DNA from: Paratractidigestivibacter faecalis
GTDB taxonomy: Bacteria; Actinomycetota; Coriobacteriia; Coriobacteriales; Atopobiaceae
Direction of reading: 5' to 3'
Assembly: GCF_003416765.1 (NCBI RefSeq)
Contig: NZ_QSNG01000001.1
Coordinates: forward strand, 1,080,742 to 1,144,741
Length of the DNA stretch: 64,000 nucleotides
Below, piece by piece: positions 1 to 8,083 of this stretch; positions within the stretch are counted from its first letter, which is position 1, and the number at the start of each line of letters is the position of its first letter. The position numbers and the translations under genes are program-made. The notes below the pieces were generated by a model. It was given only the letters and a program-made list of their open reading frames with translations. It was not told where the DNA came from and ran no database searches.

Positions 1-2930
1 ATGAGCGACTGCACGCGCCGCGGCATGGCAAAGCCGGCCGTTGCCGTGGCGCCCTCCTTGGTGAAGACGTCGTACTCCGCCGCAAAGCCGCGATCGGACT
101 TGTGCTTGTAGTCGATGACCACGGCCTGGCCGTGGGCGTCCACGTCCACGCGGTCGACCGTGCCCGTCAGGCGCACGCCCGCGTACTCCACCTCCGCCCC
201 GCCGCGGCCGAAGCTCCACTCAAAGAACCGCGGCTCGTAGCCGGCCAGAAGGCCCGCCTCGTAGTCAAGCAGGGTTGAGAGGTCCCGTCGCAGGGCCTCC
301 ACCTGGCCGCGCTCGGCGGCCGTGTGGGCCACGAGCGCCTGTGGGAGCGGCCGCCTGCCGCGCACGAGCTGGTACTGGCGCGAGAGGTGCGCGTCGAACT
401 CCGCGAGAAGCGCCTGGCGGGCGGCCTCGAGGCCCCGCTCGTCGGACAGGCCCACGCGGGAGCCGGCCACGCGGGCCGTGGGGTCGACCCCGGCAAGGGT
501 GACCAGGCGGTCCACCTCGGCGCACCAGGCCTCGCCATGAGCGCCCTGCTCGTCCTCGGTGGCAATGCGCTCCAGCTCGGAAGTGCCGGACGCCCGCTCC
601 ATGGCGCGGGCGAGAAGCTCCTTGTGGGACACCTCGAGCACGCGGTGGGCAAACGTGCCCATCTCCGCCCCGGTGAACCCCGCGTCGGCGTCCCGGAGCC
701 GCAGGCGCCTCAGGCTGAACCACTTGTACGGGCACTCCAGGTAGGTCTCGATCTGCGAGGCCGACAAGAGAGGCCGGGAGTCCTCGACGGACACGCCCTC
801 GGGGGGCGCCATGACGCCCGCGCGGCGGCTGGGCTCGATGGCGCCCGGCGCGGCGGGCCGCTCGCTCGCCTCGGTCGCGGGGCGCTCGCCGGAGGCGGAG
901 AGGTTTGCCCCCACCAGGGTCTCGGAGCGGCCGCGCACGTCCTTCTCGCCAAGCACGCGCGCGAGGTCGGAGGCACCGGCCGAGGCGTCGAGGCCGTAGC
1001 AGGCGAGGCACTCCCCCATCATGACAGAGGGGTAGTACTCCTTGGCGTCCGCCCCGAAGAGGCGGCGGACCAGCGTGAGCCGGGTTCTCGGCACGCGGGC
1101 CAGGGCGGCAAAGCCGGCGCGGGCGCGGGCCATGGGGTCGGGCGGCTCCTCGATGCCGTAGGCGGCCAGGATGGCCTGGAGCGGCCCGTCTGCGGGCGAG
1201 ACGGCGGACTCCGTCGAGGTCTGGCCCATGAGGACGAGCGCGTCCGCCGAGCCGGGCGCCAGGTGGCCGGCCACGGCGGTCGAGGCCACCAGGACGCGGC
1301 AGGACGCGCCCCGCGCCTCGTGCGCCAAGCGCAGGGCAACGGGGGCGTGCCCCAGGACGTTGCAGGCATGCTCCACCAGCACGTCGAGGCCCACGCGAGC
1401 GTCGGCCTGGGGGTCGGCGGTGAGGCCGGCCTCCTTGAGGCTCTTTGCGACGGAGAGGACCGCCGTCAGGACGGCGCGGGCCTCGGCGGCGGACTGGGGC
1501 TCCCCCGCCCCGGCGGCGCCGTCGGCCTGCGCGGCAACGTAGGGCGCCAGCAGCTTGGAGGCCGCCGAGCCAATGCGGCCCCGCAGCAGCTCGCGGGTAG
1601 CCTGGGCGCAGGGGGCGCTGACCTCCTTCTCGCTGGAGAGCTGATCGAGGACGGCCTGGGGCGTGAGCAGGCGGTTGGCGCGCCAGTCGCGGTCGAGCGC
1701 GCGGGCGCGGGCGGCCGGCACGTGGGAGACCTCGCTGAGCAGGAAGTCGGAGAGGTCGCGCGGCGGCCACCAGGACATGTCGCCCACCGTGACGCGCACG
1801 TCCGAGCCTCGGCCGGGCACCGGCTCAGGCGCCGGCCAGCCCTCGGCCAGGACCGCCAGGCGAGAGACGCCGCGCAGGTAGGCCATGACGGCGCGGCCGG
1901 CCGGAAGCGACGAGACGGGCACGGAGAGCTGGCAGCGGACGGAGGCGCCACGCGCGGCGAGGCGTCCCGAGAGCGTGCGCCATGCCGCGGCGGCGTCAGG
2001 CGCGGCCACGACGACGTCGGAGGCGCCGCAGCCGGCGAGGTGGGCGACCTCCCGGCAGACGAGCTCCGGCTCGGCGGCGGGACCGGCTGGGAGCAGCACG
2101 CCGAAGGACCCCGTCGGAGCGACGTGGCGCCCCTGGTCGGGACAGAAGAGCTGGCCGAGAAGGTCGTTCAGCTCCGGCGAGCGGGGCGCGCGCGTGGCGG
2201 CAGGGACCTCCCGCGTGGCGACGTCCTCCAGGCCGCGCGAGAGCTCGCCCGCGAGGGCGCGGGCCGGGGCTGCGGCCGGACCGGCGTCGGCGGGCAGGAC
2301 GAGGCAGACCTCGCCGGCGCGCGCGAGCGACCGCACCAGGTCACGCTGGGCGCGCGTCAGCGACGAGAAGCCCACGAGGGCGAGGGGCGCGACGGAGACG
2401 CCCGACCTGGCGAAGATGCCGGCGAGCCGTGCGGTGGCATCGCACTCCTCGACCATGCCCAGCTCGGAGAGGCGCTCGACGTAGGGCGCGGCGAGGGCGG
2501 CGACGGCGCGCTCGGCGTCGGTCACGCCGTCGCAGGGGGCGCCGGCCGCCTTGGCGAGCCAGGGAGCCCCCTGCCGCACGAGGTCGGCAAGCAGGCGCGC
2601 GGTGCCGGGCGTGTTTGCGACCTCGCCGCGGGCGGCGGCCTCCTCGACCACCGTCGCGCACACGACCTGCCTGGTGACGGCGTCGACGAGCCTGCGCCCG
2701 TCTCCCCAGACCTCCCAGCGCTCCTGCGCCCAGGCCGAGGGCGTGGTCACGGCGACGCCCATGGCAAGCGAGCCCGCCTCGGCAAGGAAGCGCTGGGCGT
2801 CCAGCGCCTCCTGGAACGAGGGGCATAGCAGCACGGCCGAGCCGGCCTTGGCGAGCGCCGGCGCCAGGAAGGAGCGCGCCACCGCCTCGAGGCTGGCGTC
2901 GGATGGGGCGTTGAGGATGTGCAGGGGCAT
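1..2930 (-). CDS. addB: AddB-like helicase/nuclease subunit, PD-(D/E)XK family (3' end outside window)
   Basis: Large open frame starting at ATG 2930 and running off the left edge, with 976 codons visible. The C-terminal part carries a RecB-type nuclease domain. The entry motif is SASQIETYLECPYKWF (about 735-780), then an HRVLE motif, then DRVD and VIDYKHK (99-119), which supply the usual metal-binding Asp and catalytic Lys. In AddB proteins the Cys of the CPYKWF segment belongs to the iron-sulfur cluster; its C-terminal partners would lie beyond the window. The family processes double-strand DNA ends with AddA, so addA is expected just off the left edge. The size and C-terminal domain favour AddB over a stand-alone RecB-like exonuclease. 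I did not identify a clear Walker A motif, so the helicase half is assigned from length and order only. It is the first gene of its transcription unit. Confidence 0.75.
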   Translation of the reverse strand, partial: MPLHILNAPSDASLEAVARSFLAPALAKAGSAVLLCPSFQEALDAQRFLAEAGSLAMGVAVTTPSAWAQERWEVWGDGRRLVDAVTRQVVCATVVEEAAARGEVANTPGTARLLADLVRQGAPWLAKAAGAPCDGVTDAERAVAALAAPYVERLSELGMVEECDATARLAGIFARSGVSVAPLALVGFSSLTRAQRDLVRSLARAGEVCLVLPADAGPAAAPARALAGELSRGLEDVATREVPAATRAPRSPELNDLLGQLFCPDQGRHVAPTGSFGVLLPAGPAAEPELVCREVAHLAGCGASDVVVAAPDAAAAWRTLSGRLAARGASVRCQLSVPVSSLPAGRAVMAYLRGVSRLAVLAEGWPAPEPVPGRGSDVRVTVGDMSWWPPRDLSDFLLSEVSHVPAARARALDRDWRANRLLTPQAVLDQLSSEKEVSAPCAQATRELLRGRIGSAASKLLAPYVAAQADGAAGAGEPQSAAEARAVLTAVLSVAKSLKEAGLTADPQADARVGLDVLVEHACNVLGHAPVALRLAHEARGASCRVLVASTAVAGHLAPGSADALVLMGQTSTESAVSPADGPLQAILAAYGIEEPPDPMARARAGFAALARVPRTRLTLVRRLFGADAKEYYPSVMMGECLACYGLDASAGASDLARVLGEKDVRGRSETLVGANLSASGERPATEASERPAAPGAIEPSRRAGVMAPPEGVSVEDSRPLLSASQIETYLECPYKWFSLRRLRLRDADAGFTGAEMGTFAHRVLEVSHKELLARAMERASGTSELERIATEDEQGAHGEAWCAEVDRLVTLAGVDPTARVAGSRVGLSDERGLEAARQALLAEFDAHLSRQYQLVRGRRPLPQALVAHTAAERGQVEALRRDLSTLLDYEAGLLAGYEPRFFEWSFGRGGAEVEYAGVRLTGTVDRVDVDAHGQAVVIDYKHKSDRGFAAEYDVFTKEGATATAGFAMPRRVQSL

Positions 2931-2971
2931 CTTGTTCCTTTGGTCGGGGATGGTCACCGCCTCAGGACATG

Positions 2972-3298
2972 CTACTCCTGCGGGCGGACGTCAACGGCAA
3001 GGCCCTCCCGCTCCAGGCGGGCGAGGGCGCGGCGATACCCGCCGACGGGACCGTTAAGGCACTTGGAGACGCGGCTCACCGTGGTCGACGAGGCGCCGGT
3101 GGCGTGTATCACGTCGGCGTACGAATGGCCCTGGGAGAGCAAGACGGCAACCTCCAGGCGCTGGGAGAGGTCCGAGATCTCCCGCGGGGTGCAGAGGTCG
3201 AGGAGAAGCTCGGCCGCCTCGTCGGCGGAGCCCAGCGAGGAGAGGACGGAGAGCAGGAGCGTTGCGTCTTCGTCCTGTCTGAGCTCGTTCGCATCCAT
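2972..3298 (-). CDS. YerC/YecD-family TrpR-like regulator
   Basis: 108-residue protein of the TrpR-related YerC/YecD family. The core has the family pattern: an acidic N terminus, CTPREISDLSQRLEVAVLL, then a helix-turn-helix with YADVIHATGASSTTVSRVSKCL. A longer frame opens at 3343, but ATG 3298 is chosen because GGGGGA sits 3 nt upstream of it. The family is widely conserved next to DNA-repair helicase genes, which fits its position 41 bp upstream of and co-directional with the AddB-like gene. The effector ligand is not known. A short palindrome upstream (3343-3358) could be its own operator. Confidence 0.85.
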   Translation of the reverse strand: MDANELRQDEDATLLLSVLSSLGSADEAAELLLDLCTPREISDLSQRLEVAVLLSQGHSYADVIHATGASSTTVSRVSKCLNGPVGGYRRALARLEREGLAVDVRPQE

Positions 3299-3342
3299 GC
3301 GTCCCCCACGTTCTTCTCGCCGGCTGTCTTGCAATGCCCTCA

Positions 3343-3358
3343 CTTTAGTTCATTAAAG
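3343..3358. promoter_or_regulatory. Candidate operator palindrome upstream of the TrpR-like gene
   Basis: CTTTA (3343-3347) and TAAAG (3354-3358) form a small inverted repeat. It lies in the 117-bp divergent gap between the TrpR-like gene and the membrane-protein gene, an AT-rich patch in GC-rich DNA. TrpR-fold proteins bind short palindromes, so autoregulation is possible. This is inference from position only. Confidence 0.25.
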
Positions 3359-3415
3359 CGCCGCGGGTGGGCGCGGATTGGGTATGCTCAGTGAAAACGA
3401 ACGGAGGAGGACCTC

Positions 3416-3778
3416 ATGAAGTTCTTGGGAACCTGGCTCGTCGACGCCATTGCCTGCGCCTTTGCCATCTGGATGGTGCCCGGCATCACCGCCATAGGGG
3501 GAGACTGGGCCGCCCCCATCTTCTGCGCCCTGGCGCTTTCCTTGCTCAACGCCACCGTGCGGCCGCTGCTGCAGGTGCTCTCCCTCCCCATCACGGTCAT
3601 CAGCCTGGGCATCTTCCATCTGGTGGTCAACGCCGTGGTGCTCGAGATGGCAAGCGCGCTCTCGCGCAACGTCTTCCACGCGGGCATTGCCATCGAGTCC
3701 TTTGGCGCCGCCTTCCTGGGTGCCATCGTGATCTCCGTGGTCAGCATGCTCGTCGGCGGAATCGTGGGCGCCGACTAG
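3416..3778 (+). CDS. Phage-holin-4-superfamily membrane protein
   Basis: 120-residue hydrophobic protein with about four membrane-spanning segments (residues 5-25, 30-55, 58-80, 95-118). It contains the family signature of a TM helix followed by LSLLNATVRPLLQVLSLPITVISLGIF, typical of PF04020 (Phage_holin_4_2), small chromosomal membrane proteins of unknown role. GGAGGA lies 6-7 nt before the ATG. It is divergent from the TrpR-like gene. Despite the family name there is no phage context here, so a lytic role should not be assumed. Confidence 0.8.
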   Translation: MKFLGTWLVDAIACAFAIWMVPGITAIGGDWAAPIFCALALSLLNATVRPLLQVLSLPITVISLGIFHLVVNAVVLEMASALSRNVFHAGIAIESFGAAFLGAIVISVVSMLVGGIVGAD

Positions 3779-3780
3779 GC

Positions 3781-3869
3781 CAGACGCTGGGGCCGTCGTT
3801 AGCTTCTGGCAGGGGGCGTCCTCGCCCCCGCAAATTGGGGACGTGTTCGTTTTTGCGCAAATTTGAAAC
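3781..3869 (+). repeat. REP-like repeat, left half, interrupted by IS
   Basis: 3781-3830 is a degenerate copy of the B-type repeat (GGGGnCGTnGTTAGC...GGGnGTC) and 3831-3865 is a good A-type copy (CAAATTGGGGACGTGTTCG, then TTTTTGCGCAAATTTG). The matching right A arm resumes at 5309 after the IS element. The intact composite at 21436-21637 shows the uninterrupted arrangement. Confidence 0.75.
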
Positions 3870-5308
3870 GGGGGTGCGGACGAAAAGTTGGACGCCGACA
3901 GGCGTCCGGATTGGAGCCCGCAATGTACTCGAGCGACGAGAGGGACGCCATCCTGGGGCTCTGGCGCGAGTCCGGCCGGCCGGCCCACAGGTTCGCCAGG
4001 GAGTCGGGGCTCGCCTCCGCCGAGTCGATCAGGCGCTGGGCGTCCGGCGACCTGGGCGTCGGCTGGCACGCCCCCTATACTCTTGCCCAGAGGGCCGACG
4101 CCGCGCGCAGGGCGCTCGCCGGGGAGGACCCCGCCGAGGTCGCCGCGTCGATCGGCTGCCACCCGGAGACCGTGCGCGGCTGGGCCCGCGCCGCGGGGAG
4201 GGAGGGCGAGGTGTCGCTCGCGAACGGACGGGGCGCCCCGCGCGTGCCGCCGCCGGCCGACCCCGGGGACCTGGAGGCCCTCAGGGCCGAGAACCGGGCC
4301 CTGAGGCTGGAGCTCGCCAGGGCCGAGGCGGTGTTGGACGTCCTAAAAGGAGGCGGCCCGGGGCGGGGCCCGGACTCGCTGACGGCGGCGGAGAGGGCGC
4401 TGGTCGCCGACGCCCTTAGGCCCGGGTTCGGCCTGGAGGACGCCCTGCGCGCGGCCGGCGTGGCGCGCAGCACCTACTACTACCACCGCGCCCGCAGGGG
4501 CGCCCCCGACCGCCTGGCCGCCCTGAGGGCGCGGGTGCGCGCCCTGTTCGAGGCCGGGGGCGGGGCCTGGGGCTACCGCACGATATGGGCGAGGCTGCGC
4601 CTGGACCCCGACGAGCCCCTGGCGGTCTCCGAGAAGGTCGTGAGGCGCGTCATGCGCGAGGAGGGGCTCGAGGTGCGCTACCTGAGGCGCCGCAGGCGCT
4701 GGAGCAGCTATGCCGGCGAGGTCTCCGAGGCCCCTCCCAACCTGCCGCTGCGCCCCGACGGCACCCACGACTTCTCCGCCTCGCGCCCCAACGAGCTGTG
4801 GGTCACCGACGTCACCATGTTCACGATAGGGTCGGGGCGCTGCTGGCTGTCGCCGGTGGTCGACTGCTTCGACGGGGCGGTCGTGGCGTGGACCCTGTCG
4901 GAGTCCCCCGACGCCCGCATGGCCGACTCGATGCTGGAGGCGGCGGCCTCGACGCTCGCGGCCGGCGAGCGGCCCGTGGTCCACACCGACCGCGGCTGCC
5001 ACTACAGGTGGCCGGGCTGGGCGGCGATATGCGAGCGCCACGGCCTGGTGCGCAGCATGTCGAGGAAGGGCCGCAGCCCCGACAACGCCGCGGCCGAGGG
5101 CTTCTTCGGCCGGCTCAAGCAGGAGTTCTACCACGGCAGGGACTGGTCCGGGGTGGGCTTCGAGGAGTTCCGGCGGCGCCTGGCGGGCTACCTCGCCTAC
5201 TACAACTCGGGCAGGATCAAGCGGAGCCTGGGGTGGAGGAGCCCGGAGCAGTACCGCAGGGACCTGGGGTACTCTCTCCGTAGTGTCTAAGAAATTGTCC
5301 GCACCCCC
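3870..5308 (+). mobile_element. IS3-family insertion sequence with 3-bp target duplication
   Basis: 1,439-bp element. Its ends are the inverted repeats GGGGGTGCGGAC (3870-3881) and GTCCGCACCCCC (5297-5308). The flanks carry a 3-bp direct repeat AAC (3867-3869 and 5309-5311). Joining the flanks restores a continuous A-type REP-like repeat that matches the copy around 21544-21580 almost base for base, so target and boundaries are well supported. It carries one transposase gene with an intact DDE triad. Confidence 0.9.
3923..5290 (+). CDS. IS3-family transposase, single fused ORF
   Basis: 455-residue DDE transposase. The N-terminal half has two helix-turn-helix-like segments (ERDAILGLWRESGRPAHRFARES; DPAEVAASIGCHPETVRGWAR) and a coiled leucine-rich stretch. 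The C-terminal half is the rve integrase core: WVTDVTMF (first D), VVHTDRGCHY (second D) and SPDNAAAEGFFGRLKQEF (E). IS3 elements usually split these halves into orfA and orfB joined by -1 frameshifting; here they are one continuous frame. The frame opens at 3863, upstream of the IS end, so ATG 3923 is preferred; GGAG precedes it by 7 nt and it lies inside the element. It appears intact, so it may be active. Confidence 0.92.
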   Translation: MYSSDERDAILGLWRESGRPAHRFARESGLASAESIRRWASGDLGVGWHAPYTLAQRADAARRALAGEDPAEVAASIGCHPETVRGWARAAGREGEVSLANGRGAPRVPPPADPGDLEALRAENRALRLELARAEAVLDVLKGGGPGRGPDSLTAAERALVADALRPGFGLEDALRAAGVARSTYYYHRARRGAPDRLAALRARVRALFEAGGGAWGYRTIWARLRLDPDEPLAVSEKVVRRVMREEGLEVRYLRRRRRWSSYAGEVSEAPPNLPLRPDGTHDFSASRPNELWVTDVTMFTIGSGRCWLSPVVDCFDGAVVAWTLSESPDARMADSMLEAAASTLAAGERPVVHTDRGCHYRWPGWAAICERHGLVRSMSRKGRSPDNAAAEGFFGRLKQEFYHGRDWSGVGFEEFRRRLAGYLAYYNSGRIKRSLGWRSPEQYRRDLGYSLRSV

Positions 5309-5331
5309 AACACGTCCCCAATTTGCGTGCG
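5309..5331 (-). repeat. REP-like repeat, right A arm
   Basis: AACACGTCCCCAATTTGCG is the reverse complement of the A-type repeat and pairs with 3831-3865 across the IS. The B-type right arm that should follow is displaced to 5627-5668 by about 295 bp of unrelated DNA. Confidence 0.75.
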
Positions 5332-5372
5332 GGACGCACGGGGCGGCAGAGGCTTCTGCCGGCCCCAAGCGT

Positions 5373-5624
5373 GCACAGAAAGGCCCTTCGTGTGAGTCTG
5401 CCGAGAGAAGGCGCGCAAAAGTGGCCTTGGTGTGAGCCCATTTTTGGAGGGCCAGACCAGGGCCAATCGGTTTTATGCAGAAAGCCCATGGCCCAACTGC
5501 GGTTTCACATCCAAAATATTCTTTGATAATTTGATATTGCGGTGAGGCACGGAAAAGCGGCTCGCACGAAGGTCACTTCTGCACGAGCCGCTGGAAATTC
5601 CTCACACGAAGGTGACTTCTGCGC
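5373..5624. mobile_element. MITE-like palindromic element, no ORF
   Basis: 252-bp stretch with four related 25-bp sites, two pointing inward from each end. The left outer site (5373-5397) and left inner site (5413-5437) are inverted relative to the right inner site (5560-5584) and right outer site (5600-5624). The shared core is CTCACACGAAGG then ACTTCTGCGC. It interrupts a REP-like composite between the A arm (ends 5331) and B arm (starts 5627), which are neighbours in the intact copy at 21.5 kb. Paired subterminal sites suggest mobilisation in trans by a transposase encoded elsewhere. No target duplication could be assigned. Confidence 0.5.
5556..5592 (-). terminator. Hairpin downstream of dapH
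   Basis: AGCGGCTCG (5556-5564) pairs with CGAGCCGCT (5584-5592). On the minus strand it is followed by TTTT. It lies about 85 nt after the dapH stop and would end the lysine operon transcript. Confidence 0.55.
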
Positions 5625-5626
5625 AA

Positions 5627-5668
5627 GGGTGTCCCTTTTACCAGGTAGCTAACAACGTCCCCAGCGTC
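5627..5668 (+). repeat. REP-like repeat, B type
   Basis: GGTGTCCCTTTTACCAGG followed by TAGCTAACAACGTCCCCAG matches the B-type arms at 12358-12400, 17024-17069 and 21596-21637. It abuts the 3' end of dapH. Confidence 0.75.
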
Positions 5669-5677
5669 CGAGGAGGG

Positions 5678-6385
5678 CTAAAGGGAGCGAAGGGCGTCGA
5701 CGAGGGCGATCTTGCCCTCGGCAACTTCGGCGGCCTGCTTGATGACACGGGCGGGAACGCCGGCGACGACGGCTCCGGCCGGGACGTCCTCCACCACGAC
5801 GGCGCCTGCGGCCACGACGGCGCCCCTGCCCACGCGAACTCCCTCGAGTACCACGGCGTTTGCGCCGATGAGGACGTCATCCTCGATGACGACGGGCGTG
5901 GCGCTTGCGGGCTCCACCACGCCGGCGAGCACGGTGCCGGCACCCACGTGGCAGCGGGAGCCCACTGTGGCGCGACCGCCCAGGACAGCGCCCATGTCGA
6001 TCATGGTGCCCTCTCCCACTACGGCGCCGATGTTGATGATGGCGCCCATCATGACGACGGCGTTGTCGCCGATCTCCACCTTCTCGCGGATGATGGCGCC
6101 CGGCTCTATGCGGGCGTTGACGTCAAGCTTGGAGAGCATGGGCACGCCGGTGTTGCGGCCGTCGTTCTCCACCACGAGGTCCTCCACGGCGTCGCCGGCG
6201 GCCGCAAGGACCGGCCCCAGCTTGGCCCAGTCCGCAAAGACGACCTTCTCGCGGCTGCCCAGGCCAAAGACGTGCTCGGCGTACGAGAGGTCGAGCTCGG
6301 CGCCCTCTCTGACCCTCACGTAGGCTTTGACCGGCGTCTTCTTGGGGGCCGTGGCAATGTAGTTGATGATCTCCTGTGCGTTCAC
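5678..6385 (-). CDS. dapH: Tetrahydrodipicolinate N-acetyltransferase
   Basis: 235 residues, the usual length of Bacillus-type DapH. It transfers acetyl from acetyl-CoA to tetrahydrodipicolinate in the acetylase branch of lysine/diaminopimelate synthesis. The N-terminal domain (residues 1-85) includes [18 protein letters not shown]. From about residue 90 there are left-handed beta-helix hexapeptide repeats ([60 protein letters not shown]) with the cap [15 protein letters not shown]. Last gene of lysA-dapA-dapB-dapH, 21 bp after dapB. Acetylated rather than succinylated intermediates are implied. Confidence 0.93.
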   Translation of the reverse strand: MNAQEIINYIATAPKKTPVKAYVRVREGAELDLSYAEHVFGLGSREKVVFADWAKLGPVLAAAGDAVEDLVVENDGRNTGVPMLSKLDVNARIEPGAIIREKVEIGDNAVVMMGAIINIGAVVGEGTMIDMGAVLGGRATVGSRCHVGAGTVLAGVVEPASATPVVIEDDVLIGANAVVLEGVRVGRGAVVAAGAVVVEDVPAGAVVAGVPARVIKQAAEVAEGKIALVDALRSL

Positions 6386-6406
6386 GCGTCTCTCCTCGGT
6401 TGGTCC

Positions 6407-7129
6407 TCAGTCAAACATGAGCTGGTCGAAGGTGTAGAAGCCGGCGACGGGCCGGGCCATCAGGCGTTGGGCGCAGGCCACGGCACCGTTGACGAAGATC
6501 TGGCGGCTCGTGGCTCGGTGCGTGAGGCAGACCTCCTCGTCAGGGCCAAAGAAGTGCACCTCGTGGGTGCCGGCGACGGTGCCGCCGCGCAGCGAGTGCA
6601 TGCCGATCTCTCCGGCAGGGCGAGCGCCCACCATGCCCTCGCGCCCGTAGGCGACAGGTGCCTCGCCGGTGGGGTCGATGGCCTCGAGCAGCAGCTTGGC
6701 CGTGCCAGAGGGGGCGTCGGCCTTCTGGTTGTGATGGGTCTCCACGATCTCGGCGTCCCAGTCGCCAAGGGCGCGTGCCGCCTCGGCGCACATGCGGCGC
6801 AGCACGGCCACGCCCAGCGAGTAGTTGGCCGAGTGGACCACGCGCGTGGCCTCGCCCAGCGCCCGCAGCTCGTCAAGCTCGGCATCCGAGAAGCCCGTGG
6901 TGCCGGAAAGCAGCGCGGCCCCGGTGCGGCGCACGTAGGCCAGCACGTGCGGCAGCGCCGCCTTATTGGAGAAGTCAATGGCGAGGTCGGCCGCGGGGGC
7001 CGCCCCGTCGAGCTCCGCCGCGTTGGAGGCGTCGTAGGTGCCCAAAAGCTCGAAGCCCCCGACCTCCTCCAGGCGCGCTCGGACGAGCGAGCCCATGCGT
7101 CCCCCGCCGATCAGCACGACGCTAGTCAA
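6407..7129 (-). CDS. dapB: 4-hydroxy-tetrahydrodipicolinate reductase
   Basis: 240 residues. It reduces hydroxy-tetrahydrodipicolinate with NAD(P)H, the step after DapA. The nucleotide-binding motif GGGRMGSLV is at residues 8-16, SGTTGF in the middle, and the active-site segment ETHHNQKADAPSGTAKLL with the catalytic His pair and Lys. The C terminus FYTFDQLMF is typical. Its ATG overlaps the dapA stop by 8 bp, implying translational coupling. Confidence 0.95.
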   Translation of the reverse strand: MTSVVLIGGGRMGSLVRARLEEVGGFELLGTYDASNAAELDGAAPAADLAIDFSNKAALPHVLAYVRRTGAALLSGTTGFSDAELDELRALGEATRVVHSANYSLGVAVLRRMCAEAARALGDWDAEIVETHHNQKADAPSGTAKLLLEAIDPTGEAPVAYGREGMVGARPAGEIGMHSLRGGTVAGTHEVHFFGPDEEVCLTHRATSRQIFVNGAVACAQRLMARPVAGFYTFDQLMFD

Positions 7130-8012
7130 TGAGACCAGCTCCCCTCATGGCCGCGTAGAGGCGCTCGCGATTGGCGTCGGCCATGGGCCACAGCGGCTTT
7201 CTGTAGTTCTCCTCGAGCAGGCCCATCTTGGCCAGGGCGGCCTTGACCGGGATGGGGTTGACCTCGCAGAAGAGGGAGTGGATGAGTTCGAGGCTGTCGA
7301 TCTGAGCGCGGCGGGCGGCCTCCACGTCGCCGGCCAGGAAGGACGCACACATGTCGTGGACGGTCCTGGGCGCGACATCGGCCCAGACGGAGATGACGCC
7401 CACGGCGCCCAGGCTCATGAGCGGCACCACCATGTCGTCGTTGCCGCTCATCATGTGGAAGTCGTCCGAGAGGCAGTGGGCGATGTCGGCGGCGTAGGAG
7501 ATGCTGCCGGAGGCCTCCTTGATGCCCCAGGCGTTGGGGTGGCGCGAGAGGCGCTCCACGTTGGCCGGGCTGATGGAGCAGCCGGTGCGGCCGGGGATGT
7601 TGTAGAGGATGCACGGCACGTTGACGGCGTCCATGACGTCGGCCAGGTGGTGGTAGATGCCCTCCTCGTTGGACTTGTTGTAGTACGGGCTGATGACGAG
7701 AAGGCCGTCCACGCCGAGCTTCTGGAGCTCCAGGCTCTTGCGCAGGGACTCGCCCGTACAGTTGGAGCCGGAGCCGCCGATGACGGGCACGCGGCCGGCC
7801 ACGCGCTGTACGACGCACTCGGCGACGGCCAGGTCCTCGGCGTCGGTCATGGTGGCGGACTCGCCCGTGGTGCCCAGGACCAGGATGCCGTCGGTGCCGT
7901 TGGCCAGATGGAAGTCAACGAGGCCCTCGAGGCGCTCGAAGTCGACGCTGCCGTCCTTCTTGAACGGCGTGACCAGCGCGACGACCGATCCGGTGAGGTT
8001 TGTCATGTCCAT
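7122..8012 (-). CDS. dapA: 4-hydroxy-tetrahydrodipicolinate synthase
   Basis: 296 residues. It condenses pyruvate with aspartate semialdehyde. The TIM-barrel signatures are all present: GTTGES near residue 45, the catalytic Tyr in VISPYYNK, YNIPGRTG and the Schiff-base Lys in WGIKEASG. The open frame extends to 8291, but the upstream part overlaps lysA in another frame and looks non-coding. ATG 8012 has AGGGGAG 6 nt upstream; a second ATG two codons in is possible. Second gene of the operon, 71 bp after lysA. Confidence 0.95.
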   Translation of the reverse strand: MDMTNLTGSVVALVTPFKKDGSVDFERLEGLVDFHLANGTDGILVLGTTGESATMTDAEDLAVAECVVQRVAGRVPVIGGSGSNCTGESLRKSLELQKLGVDGLLVISPYYNKSNEEGIYHHLADVMDAVNVPCILYNIPGRTGCSISPANVERLSRHPNAWGIKEASGSISYAADIAHCLSDDFHMMSGNDDMVVPLMSLGAVGVISVWADVAPRTVHDMCASFLAGDVEAARRAQIDSLELIHSLFCEVNPIPVKAALAKMGLLEENYRKPLWPMADANRERLYAAMRGAGLID

Positions 8013-8083
8013 GTTCTTCTCCCCTTTCAGAGGGTTGGTGGCTGGGGCTGGAACGCCAATGACACGGGGGCTGTCTCTTCGTA

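Noticed and set aside
324-2828. 834-codon open frame on + opposite the AddB-like gene
   Set aside because: Low-complexity Gly/Ala/Arg/His composition and no domain; it is the shadow of a GC-rich gene on the other strand.
3863-3922. Upstream start for the first IS transposase
   Set aside because: ATG 3863 lies outside the IS boundary at 3870; ATG 3923 has a ribosome site.
5612-7132. 506-codon open frame on + over dapH and dapB
   Set aside because: Antisense shadow; dapH and dapB are certain.
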